Positions 6,924 to 12,620 of a stretch of DNA of 17,044 nt are shown here, one piece after another. Position numbers and translations under genes: made by a program. The notes beneath the pieces are model-generated. The model made no database searches. It was not told the DNA's origin and saw only the letters and a program-made list of their open reading frames with translations. The DNA comes from Methanomicrobiales archaeon (GTDB lineage Archaea > Halobacteriota > Methanomicrobia > Methanomicrobiales > JACTUA01), in NCBI GenBank assembly GCA_028678905.1, contig JAJRCO010000006.1, forward strand, positions 1 through 17,044, read 5' to 3'. Each line of letters opens with the position of its first letter. The stretch's first letter is position 1.

Positions 6924-7526
6924 TCAGGAGGATCTGATTTGGGGGCAGAGTGCTCTTGCGATGGCCAGATCGGACCGGGTATTCACGTGAAGGGCGAGGT
7001 CCAGTTCGGACAGGACAAACCGGTCTTCTTCCTGTTCTTTCTGGATTTGGCTTCCCATTACAATATTTACACCCGCCGGGCAGGCCAGGACCCCATCCAC
7101 AGAATCAGGGTAATGACAGGATAATCCCGTTTCCTGCAGGATCTCCACCGGTACCCACGTGGAGCACGCGGGCTTTATTGACGCCTGGTAGAGGGCGTGG
7201 ATCTGGCGGAGAGTGGCGGGGCGCAGACAGGGGAGATCGGAAACGGAGGTAAAGAGGGGATTTTTCTCCTCCAGCTCCCTCACTGCCTCCACCAGATCCT
7301 CGACATATCCTTTCCCTTTAGTAGTAAGGGTAGGTACACCTTGAGTTCGACACCAGTTCGCTGTATAGGGGGTGCGGGGGGTGAGAACCACCAGGACCTC
7401 GTGGCCGGCCTGGTTGAATGCCTCTATGACCGAACCGATCATCGGTTTGCCCTGTACCGTCACCAGTGGTTTCTCACCAAGCCCGAGTCGGGACCCTTCG
7501 CCGCCCCCCATGATCAGGGCAAGCAC
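6924..7526 (-). CDS. cobY: Adenosylcobinamide-phosphate guanylyltransferase CobY
   Basis: CobY transfers GMP from GTP to adenosylcobinamide phosphate, giving AdoCbi-GDP for attachment of the lower ligand in cobamide synthesis. It is the archaeal replacement for the guanylyltransferase half of bacterial CobU. The protein is 200 residues, the family size. It begins with the nucleotidyltransferase signature ALIMGGGEGSRLGLGEKPL at residues 3-21, where the glycine loop, arginine and lysine contact GTP. Further blocks are VLVVLTPRTPYTA, SVSDLPCL (the metal-site Asp) and CPAGVNIVMG. The start is GTG, placed so that the signature begins four residues in, as in relatives. It overlaps the end of cobD by 13 bases. 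Cobamides are essential cofactors of methanogen methyltransferases. Confidence 0.9.
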   Translation of the reverse strand: MLALIMGGGEGSRLGLGEKPLVTVQGKPMIGSVIEAFNQAGHEVLVVLTPRTPYTANWCRTQGVPTLTTKGKGYVEDLVEAVRELEEKNPLFTSVSDLPCLRPATLRQIHALYQASIKPACSTWVPVEILQETGLSCHYPDSVDGVLACPAGVNIVMGSQIQKEQEEDRFVLSELDLALHVNTRSDLAIARALCPQIRSS

Positions 7527-8509
7527 GTTTCAAGCGCCTCCACTAGCGCCTCATTTTCTTCACGGGTTCGCACTGCGACCCGAATCGCCGCAGGAAGCCC
7601 GAAGGATGCACAGTCCCGCACCAAGATTCCGCGGGAGAGCAGATTGGAAATCAGGGTGTTGACAGGATAAGAAAGATGGAGCAGCAAGAAGTTCGTATGA
7701 CTGGGATCGGTGGTAATTCCCAACCTGCGGAACCGGGTGAGGAGCCAGGTTCGCTCCCGGGTAATCGCCGTTCTGGACTGTTCCAGGAGAGCATACTGCC
7801 GGAATGCCTGCAGGGCAAACGATTCCGCGTACGCATTTATGCTCCAGGGGAGGCGCACGGCCTCCATCCGACAAACGAGATCTGGTGATCCAAATCCGTA
7901 ACCGAATCGTATTCCTGGAACCGCAAAAGACTTGGTGAGAGAACGCGCGAGAAAGAGCCCAGGAACCCGGCTATCCACCAGACTCTGCGCGGGATCCGCA
8001 AGTTCGATAAACGCCTCATCCAGAAACAGATATCCGCCTTGTGGGAGTGAGCCCTGAATCTCCAGGACCTGCTGCCGACTGATGAGCCGGCCGGTGGGGT
8101 TGTTCGGGTTACACAGGAACCGCACTTTTGCGGTGGACGGAAGAGTTGTGCATTCGGCACCCGCCAGGCGGGCGGAGTACTGGTACTCACCAAAGGTGGG
8201 GACTTCGAGGGCAAACCGGTCACCTGGTTTTAGGACACAGGAACAAAAAGTTCGGATCAGTTCAATGGAGCCGTTTCCCACTGCAATCTCTTCCGGTTCA
8301 CGCCGGAAAACCGCGCCGATCGCCTCTTTGAGCTGTCCATAGGAGTCATCGGGGTATGATGTGAGAGAAATCTCCTCCGGCGACCAGGAGATCGCAGGTG
8401 GAAAAGGATTCAGGCTTGCACTGAAATCAAGAAGGGAAATGCCCAATTTTTTTTCTAGATATTTCCTGTTTCCACCATGAATGACCTTTTCCGGCGTTGA
8501 TTCCCGCAC
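7514..8509 (-). CDS. cobD: Threonine-phosphate decarboxylase CobD
   Basis: PLP enzyme of aminotransferase fold type I that decarboxylates L-threonine-3-phosphate to aminopropanol phosphate, the nucleotide-loop arm of cobamides. Visible with the start used here (331 residues): HGGN at 11-14 and DFSASLNPF near 28-36, both typical of CobD; NPNNPTG at 134-140; the PLP aspartate in LFLDEAF (D164); and the Schiff-base lysine in SLTKSFAVPGIRFGY (K193). The close relative is histidinol-phosphate aminotransferase; the HGGN and SLNPF motifs and the overlap with cobY decide for CobD. I start at GTG 8509, preceded by AGGAG and AAGGG. A TTG at 8572 would extend it by 21 residues, but that lies within the likely promoter. 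It diverges from cdrS. Confidence 0.87.
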   Translation of the reverse strand: MRESTPEKVIHGGNRKYLEKKLGISLLDFSASLNPFPPAISWSPEEISLTSYPDDSYGQLKEAIGAVFRREPEEIAVGNGSIELIRTFCSCVLKPGDRFALEVPTFGEYQYSARLAGAECTTLPSTAKVRFLCNPNNPTGRLISRQQVLEIQGSLPQGGYLFLDEAFIELADPAQSLVDSRVPGLFLARSLTKSFAVPGIRFGYGFGSPDLVCRMEAVRLPWSINAYAESFALQAFRQYALLEQSRTAITRERTWLLTRFRRLGITTDPSHTNFLLLHLSYPVNTLISNLLSRGILVRDCASFGLPAAIRVAVRTREENEALVEALETCLP

Positions 8510-8570
8510 ACCGATGACCCTTTTCTCCTTAGGTGGATCGGCGCGAAATAAAAGGATTGTGACCGATTTC

Positions 8571-8598
8571 AATCTTAAATAAGAAAGTTTTTATAACT
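8571..8598. promoter_or_regulatory. Divergent TATA-like elements of cobD and cdrS-ftsZ2
   Basis: The AT-rich patch holds TTTTTATAAC (8588-8597), which can serve as the TATA box for plus-strand cdrS with a start near 8620. On the minus strand it holds TTATTTAAG (8573-8581) and TTATAAAAA, which suit cobD with a start near 8550 to 8567. The two operons would share one short core region. Positions of transcription starts are inferred from a 25 to 30 base spacing. Confidence 0.45.
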
Positions 8599-8618
8599 TC
8601 ATACATATTTCTACATTT

Positions 8619-8694
8619 ATCTGATATGTCAGATGTAAGTATGTCATCTGTATGACAAGCGTCATACATATGGCAGACAAATGTCTGATATCAG
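8619..8694. promoter_or_regulatory. Nested inverted-repeat array upstream of cdrS, likely operator
   Basis: Within 76 bases there are six dyads. ATCTGA-TATG-TCAGAT lies at 8619-8634. CAGATG and CATCTG lie at 8630-8635 and 8645-8650. TGTCAT-CTGT-ATGACA lies at 8642-8657. TGTATGAC-AAGC-GTCATACA lies at 8649-8668 with perfect 8-base arms. CAGACA-AA-TGTCTG lies at 8674-8687. CTGATATCAG lies at 8685-8694. Half-sites built on TGTCA or TGTCTG recur at about 15 to 20 base intervals. The array ends 11 bases before the cdrS ATG and lies just downstream of the likely transcription start. Ribbon-helix-helix proteins bind such repeated short dyads cooperatively, so autoregulation by CdrS is the simplest reading. 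A role for another repressor or for RNA structure is possible. Confidence 0.6.
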
Positions 8695-8705
8695 TGGAAC
8701 AAAAA

Positions 8706-8882
8706 ATGGAGCGCATCACAATCAGATTGCCACGTCAGCAGGCAGATATGCTGGAGAAACTGGTGGAGGCAGGTGAGTTTCCCACCGTATCGGAAGCAGT
8801 TCGGTACGCCGTCCGGGAGCTCATCCAGAAACATGCAAACCAGATATTGAAAGAGAGGGAACAGATCTCTCTCAATGTGTAG
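8706..8882 (+). CDS. cdrS: CdrS-like ribbon-helix-helix regulator of cell division
   Basis: Short DNA-binding protein (58 residues) of the ribbon-helix-helix type. The beta strand is MERITIRLP, followed by helix 1 (QQADMLEKLVEAGEF) and helix 2 (TVSEAVRYAVRELI), then a charged tail. In haloarchaea the short RHH protein CdrS is co-transcribed with ftsZ2 and controls cell division genes. The same gene order, size and the ERITIRLP/GEFP/SEA/AVREL pattern are seen here, so I call an ortholog. An upstream in-frame ATG at 8652 is rejected: it lies inside the operator dyads and would add 18 unrelated residues. The stop codon TAG forms part of the ftsZ2 ribosome binding site, so the two genes are tightly linked. 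Probably represses its own operon through the dyads just upstream. Confidence 0.87.
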   Translation: MERITIRLPRQQADMLEKLVEAGEFPTVSEAVRYAVRELIQKHANQILKEREQISLNV

Positions 8883-8887
8883 GAGGG
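8881..8887 (+). promoter_or_regulatory. Strong ribosome binding site of ftsZ2
   Basis: AGGAGGG lies five bases before the ATG at 8893 and begins at the second base of the cdrS stop codon. This fixes the ftsZ2 start and makes the in-frame ATG at 8875, which lies before the site, unlikely. Confidence 0.85.
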
Positions 8888-8892
8888 TACGT

Positions 8893-10014
8893 ATGCAAAG
8901 TATCATTGACGAAGCCGTTAAAAATGCAGAAATCGAAAAACCTGCAAAACCAATTGAAGGAGATGACGACTTCCTCGGGAACCCGAGGATTGTGATTGTG
9001 GGTTGTGGTGGTGCCGGTAACAACACTATCAACCGCCTGTTTCACATGGGCATAACCGGTGCAGAAACCATCGCAGTCAACACGGACAAACAGCACCTGG
9101 ACATGATCCAGGCCGATAAACGTGTCCTGATCGGAAAATCACTGACCAAGGGGCTCGGTGCCGGGGGATATCCCGACATCGGAAAGCGTGCCGCGGAAAT
9201 GGCCCGGCCGACTCTGGAGAGTCTTCTGGATGGAGCCGATCTGGTCTTTATCACCGCAGGTATGGGCGGCGGTACCGGTACCGGTTCCGCACCGGTCGTG
9301 GCCCAGATCGCCAAGGATCAGGGGGCCATCGTGGTCGGTATGGTCAGCTATCCCTTCCAGGTCGAAAAGGCCCGTTTATTAAAGGCCGAGGATGGTCTCG
9401 AAGCACTTTCTCACTCCGCAGATTCCGTCATTGTACTGGATAACAACCGGCTGCTCAGTTACGTACCCAACCTTCCCATCGGACAGGCATTCTCTGTCAT
9501 GGACCAGTTGATCGCAGAGACGGTCAAAGGTATCAGCGAGACGATAACCGAACCCTCGCTCATCCAGCTGGACTATGCAGACGTGCGGGCGATCATGAGC
9601 AAGGGTGGGGTAGCGGTCATGCTGGTAGGAGAGAGCAAACAGCAGAACAAGGCCGAGAGCGTCGTTCACGAATGTCTCAACCATCCCCTGCTGGATATCG
9701 ATTATCGCGGTGCAACCGGCAGTCTTATCCACATCTCCGGTGGCAACGACCTAACCCTGCAGGATGCGGAAGAGATCGCCAGCTCCCTCACGTACGAACT
9801 CGATCCCCATGCAGATGTGATCTGGGGGGCACGCATCAAGAACGAATTTGAGGGAAAGGTGCGGGTCCTGGCCATCATGACCGGGGTGCGCAGCGCACAG
9901 ATCCTGGGCGGGGGACACACCGAATCAAGAAAGGTGGAAGCCCGGACTCCGGCGGCACCCAAAAGGACAACTCCTGACGCACGCAGCGGCAGTCTGATCG
10001 ATACCATTCTCTAA
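8893..10014 (+). CDS. ftsZ2: Cell division GTPase FtsZ, FtsZ2 type
   Basis: Tubulin-like GTPase that polymerises at midcell; in archaea FtsZ2 drives constriction. The protein is 373 residues. It has a short N-terminal extension (1-29), the nucleotide-binding start RIVIVGCGGAGNNTINRL, the tubulin signature GGGTGTG at 125-131, and TAGMGGGTGTGSAPVV around it. The T7 synergy loop is LIQLDYADVRAIM (D227, D230). The C-terminal domain is followed by a linker of about 25 residues and a conserved-looking tail, GSLIDTIL, which in archaea is the likely SepF binding site. The sequence strongly resembles haloarchaeal FtsZ2 (for example VLDNNRLLSYVPNLPIGQAFSVMD). The T7 loop has Q225 where many FtsZ have Asn. 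It follows cdrS directly. A T-tract ends the operon. Confidence 0.96.
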   Translation: MQSIIDEAVKNAEIEKPAKPIEGDDDFLGNPRIVIVGCGGAGNNTINRLFHMGITGAETIAVNTDKQHLDMIQADKRVLIGKSLTKGLGAGGYPDIGKRAAEMARPTLESLLDGADLVFITAGMGGGTGTGSAPVVAQIAKDQGAIVVGMVSYPFQVEKARLLKAEDGLEALSHSADSVIVLDNNRLLSYVPNLPIGQAFSVMDQLIAETVKGISETITEPSLIQLDYADVRAIMSKGGVAVMLVGESKQQNKAESVVHECLNHPLLDIDYRGATGSLIHISGGNDLTLQDAEEIASSLTYELDPHADVIWGARIKNEFEGKVRVLAIMTGVRSAQILGGGHTESRKVEARTPAAPKRTTPDARSGSLIDTIL

Positions 10015-10033
10015 TTCACCTTTTTTCGCTACC
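10015..10033 (+). terminator. T-tract after ftsZ2
   Basis: Six T at 10021-10026, four bases after an A-T rich stop region, with a second T5 run at 10042-10046. Oligo-T runs terminate transcription in archaea. No strong hairpin precedes them. Confidence 0.5.
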
Positions 10034-10180
10034 GATATACTGTTTTTACTTCGTGTGTCTTTTAAGATAAGAAGAGGGAACGAAGAAGACCGGGTCCCAG
10101 CATCCGTTCACTGCTAGATCGACGGTCATCTACACGATATGCTCCCACCTTACGGCGAAATCCTTAAGATTCCACAGGAT

Positions 10181-10193
10181 CTTTAAATATAAG
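10181..10193 (+). promoter_or_regulatory. TATA box for the coiled-coil gene
   Basis: CTTTAAATATAAG matches the archaeal TATA consensus well and is the best such element in the gap. It implies an unusually long mRNA leader of about 200 bases for the gene starting at 10411. Confidence 0.6.
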
Positions 10194-10225
10194 ACAACTG
10201 TCGTCTCCTCTTATCGAAGAGGGCC

Positions 10226-10260
10226 GGTATGTGAAGGTCGCACAGCCTTCACCTGTACGG
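10226..10260 (+). other. Hairpin in the predicted leader of the coiled-coil mRNA
   Basis: GTGAAGG (10231-10237) pairs perfectly with CCTTCAC (10246-10252) over an 8-base loop. A flanking GTA (10227-10229) can pair with TAC (10256-10258) across a small internal loop. No T-tract follows, so it is not an obvious terminator. Confidence 0.4.
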
Positions 10261-10265
10261 AGTTG

Positions 10266-10397
10266 ATGAACACGCACCGCTACATGAAAACAATCCCAGG
10301 CATATTGATCTCTCTTCTTCAGCCTTCGGGGAATTGCGATTCTATTTTTCCTGGTGGTTGTTTCAACCGTACCGCACGGCCATTGGCGAACAGATGA
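10266..10397 (+). other. Possible 43-codon leader ORF before the coiled-coil gene
   Basis: An ATG at 10266, with GGAG three bases upstream, opens a frame of 43 codons that ends 13 bases before the coiled-coil start. The peptide (beginning MNTHRYMKTIPG) has a short hydrophobic patch and two cysteines. No family is recognised. It may be a translated leader or chance. Confidence 0.2.
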
Positions 10398-10410
10398 GGA
10401 TTGGTAACGT

Positions 10411-11271
10411 ATGTTGAACGAGCTGATTGAGAAGAGAAAAAAAATTCTGGAAGAATCAGAACAACACAAAACCAGAAGAAACGAATTAAATGCGCAGGCC
10501 AGTAAGTTCGCCGCAGACCGCAATACTCTCAACAACCGGACCCGGGAACACGTTGAGGAGGCAAAAAAACACAAGGAAGAACGGGATCGGATCAATGTCG
10601 AAGTCCAAGAACTGAAAGAAAAGCGCAACGATCTGAACAATCAGGCGAACGTGCTGTTCGAGGACGTAGAGGTATTCAAGAGACAGCACGGGACCGTTAA
10701 AGCACGTGGAATCAAGGAACTCCAGAAACAGATCGAGTACCTGGACTTCAAACAGCAGACCGAGGTCTTCACGGTCGACCAAGAACGGGAACTGATCGAA
10801 AAGATCAAACAGATGAAAGAATCGGTGCGGGGGCAGGAGGCGGAGCTCGAGCAGAACAAAGAGGTGAAGACCAAACTCACCCAGGCAAAGGAACACCGGA
10901 AGATGGCCTCCGATCTGCATGCCAAGGTGACCGAACTCGCCGAGGCCGCTCAGAACCACCACGACCAGATGGTGGAGCTGTACCGTAAAGCCGACCTGTC
11001 CCGTGAGGAGGCAGACGAGATGCACAAAAAGTTCGTCGAAGCCCAGGAATCGGCCGATGCTGAGCACCGGTATTTCATTCAATGCCAGAAAGAACTGCGG
11101 GATTATGATAAGGTAATCAGCGGTCTGCGTAAGAAGACGAAGAAAGCAAAGATCACCAAGGAACAGAAAGCGGTAAGAAAAGAGGCGGAACGCATCTTCA
11201 AGCAATTCCGCGATGGTGAAAAACTCACCACAGACGATATACTCCTGCTCCAGCGCTCCAAACTTATATAA
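10411..11271 (+). CDS. Coiled-coil protein, COG1340 type
   Basis: A 286-residue protein that is almost entirely charged helix. Residues 1-80 form a Lys/Glu-rich coiled coil with repeated RNELNAQ and RNDLNNQA segments. A break at about 85-125 holds the motif IEYLDFKQQTEVFTVDQE, typical of COG1340 proteins and reminiscent of yeast BFR1. A second coiled coil runs from about 126 to 235. A basic segment (LRKKTKKAKITKEQK, 239-253) precedes a compact C-terminal end, FRDGEKLTTDDILLLQRS. No signal peptide, membrane segment or enzyme motif is present, and database labels of phosphoserine phosphatase for relatives have no support here. It lies between ftsZ2 and a DUF373 membrane protein on the same strand. 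The function is unknown; a scaffold role is only inference. Confidence 0.85.
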   Translation: MLNELIEKRKKILEESEQHKTRRNELNAQASKFAADRNTLNNRTREHVEEAKKHKEERDRINVEVQELKEKRNDLNNQANVLFEDVEVFKRQHGTVKARGIKELQKQIEYLDFKQQTEVFTVDQERELIEKIKQMKESVRGQEAELEQNKEVKTKLTQAKEHRKMASDLHAKVTELAEAAQNHHDQMVELYRKADLSREEADEMHKKFVEAQESADAEHRYFIQCQKELRDYDKVISGLRKKTKKAKITKEQKAVRKEAERIFKQFRDGEKLTTDDILLLQRSKLI

Positions 11272-11280
11272 TACCTTTTT
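11263..11280 (+). promoter_or_regulatory. TATA box overlapping the coiled-coil stop codon, then T5
   Basis: CTTATATAAT (11263-11272) is close to a perfect archaeal TATA box and contains the TAA stop of the coiled-coil gene. A T5 run at 11276-11280 may end the upstream transcript. From this box transcription would start near 11293, giving a leader of about 35 bases for the DUF373 gene. Confidence 0.45.
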
Positions 11281-11296
11281 AAAATCATCCCTGCAA

Positions 11297-11307
11297 GTAT
11301 ATAATAA
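11297..11307 (+). promoter_or_regulatory. Second TATA-like box before the DUF373 gene
   Basis: GTATATAATAA is centred 26 bases before the ATG at 11328, so it would give a leaderless mRNA. An AGGT six bases before the ATG could serve as a ribosome binding site if the upstream box is used instead. Confidence 0.4.
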
Positions 11308-11327
11308 CGGAGAATGACAGGTTTTCT

Positions 11328-12449
11328 ATGATTGAGGGGCGCACGCTCATCCTTTCCGTTGACCGGGATGACGATATCGGATTCAAGGGTCACCTCGTGA
11401 GTCCCATCGTGGGAAGATCCAGCTGCCTCCAGGCCGCCAATACCCTCGCGCTGGTTGATCCGGAGGATTCTGACCTGAACGCGATATTCCAGGCTATCAA
11501 GATGTATGACGAGCTGCAGAGCCGCGGCGAGAACGTGGAGATCGCCGTGCTCTCGGGCAGCCATGAAGACATGCTCTCTGGTGATCGTAAGATCGCCACG
11601 GATCTGGATCAGGTCGTAAAACTCACCAGCGCCTCTTCCTGCATCCTGGTAACGGATGGGGTAGAGGACGAATATGTGCTTCCCTTGATCCAGTCCCGTA
11701 TCAAAGTAAGCAACGTGCGGAGGGTGGTAGTCACCCAGATTCCGAATCTGGAAAGTACGTATTATATTATCAAGAGACTTTTCGAAGACCCCAAGATTGC
11801 ACGGGTGACCCTCGTGCCTCTGGGTATGGCAATGCTCCTGTATGCCATCGCTTATCTAGTGGGATATCCGGAAGGTGCAACCATCATCGTGTTCGGCATC
11901 GTCGGAGTATATTTCCTGATCAAAGGATTTGGCGTCGATGAGATCTTTCATTATTTCTACGGTTCAATGCAGGACTCCCTTTCGCACGGCCGGTTCTCGT
12001 TTGTCACCTATATAGTGACTCTTCTCATCGGGATCATCGGAGTCATGATGGGATTATCCCAGGTGCTGTTATATTATCCCACCGAAGAAGGTCTGGGCAT
12101 CTTCCTGATCGTTGTCACCTTTATCTATGGATCGGTGGTCTGGTTTGTCCTCTCGGGGCTGATCCTGTCCATCGGCAGGATCATCGACGCCTACCTCAAT
12201 GAGCCGGGAAGCCTGGGGAAAGTGATTGTTCTTCCTTTCTTCATCGGTGCAATAGGAATCGTGGCTTTTGGAGCAAGTGTGTACACACTTTCCATCAGTT
12301 CGGTTCCCGATTTTCCCCAAGAAATAGGGGACGGCGTTCAATATCTTGCCTTTGCCCTGGTGGGAGGACTGGTCTGCGCATTTGTCGGAGTGTATATTCA
12401 ATCACTCATCAAGCGCTGGCAAGGCCACCTGGCGGCAGTCATACAGTAA
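11328..12449 (+). CDS. DUF373 family six-helix membrane protein
   Basis: Archaeal DUF373 protein, 373 residues. The N-terminal soluble part (1-155) has a Rossmann-like strand pattern and clusters of acidic residues: SVDRDDDIG (D12, D14, D15, D16), LVDPEDSD (43-49), GSHED (77-81) and VTDGVEDEYVLP (108-119). These are plausible metal or nucleotide sites. Six hydrophobic helices follow at about 158-178, 183-200, 224-245, 256-284, 299-321 and 337-360. The protein ends in a short basic tail. The function is not known. It follows the coiled-coil gene by 56 bases and has its own TATA-like boxes. The pairing of a coiled-coil and a membrane protein beside cdrS-ftsZ2 suggests, without proof, an envelope or division role. 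Confidence 0.88.
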   Translation: MIEGRTLILSVDRDDDIGFKGHLVSPIVGRSSCLQAANTLALVDPEDSDLNAIFQAIKMYDELQSRGENVEIAVLSGSHEDMLSGDRKIATDLDQVVKLTSASSCILVTDGVEDEYVLPLIQSRIKVSNVRRVVVTQIPNLESTYYIIKRLFEDPKIARVTLVPLGMAMLLYAIAYLVGYPEGATIIVFGIVGVYFLIKGFGVDEIFHYFYGSMQDSLSHGRFSFVTYIVTLLIGIIGVMMGLSQVLLYYPTEEGLGIFLIVVTFIYGSVVWFVLSGLILSIGRIIDAYLNEPGSLGKVIVLPFFIGAIGIVAFGASVYTLSISSVPDFPQEIGDGVQYLAFALVGGLVCAFVGVYIQSLIKRWQGHLAAVIQ

Positions 12450-12620
12450 CCCTCTTTTCTTCAGGAAGCCGTTTTCCCTGGAGACATCAATGGGCCTCTC
12501 CCTGAACCAAGGAATTGATTCCCTCTGTCCATAACTTCTGATTAATCCATGCGCTCCCTTTTCAGGACCATCTTTTCAACAGAGGACAGATTTTTACGAA
12601 CCCTTGTCGTTTACATTCCT

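Larger units (their letters stand above)
10015..10410. other. 396-base intergenic region between ftsZ2 and the coiled-coil gene
   Basis: After the ftsZ2 T-tracts I see no gene or RNA family that I recognise. A good archaeal TATA element, CTTTAAATATAAG, lies at 10181-10193 and predicts a start near 10210. That leaves a leader of about 200 bases before the coiled-coil ATG. The leader contains a hairpin (GTGAAGG at 10231-10237 with CCTTCAC at 10246-10252) and a short ORF of 43 codons. The stretch 10050 to 10180 shows nothing I can name. Confidence 0.6.

Noticed and set aside
8652..8705. Longer cdrS start at ATG 8652
   Set aside because: The added 18 residues lie inside the dyad array and precede the family start MERITIRLP.
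10263..10300. C/D box small RNA suggested by TGATGA at 10263-10268
   Set aside because: No matching D or D' box (CTGA) at a suitable distance on this strand.
10486..11205. 239-codon open frame antisense to the coiled-coil gene
   Set aside because: The Leu/Phe-rich product is what Lys/Glu-rich coiled-coil codons give on the opposite strand; there is no start signal or family similarity.
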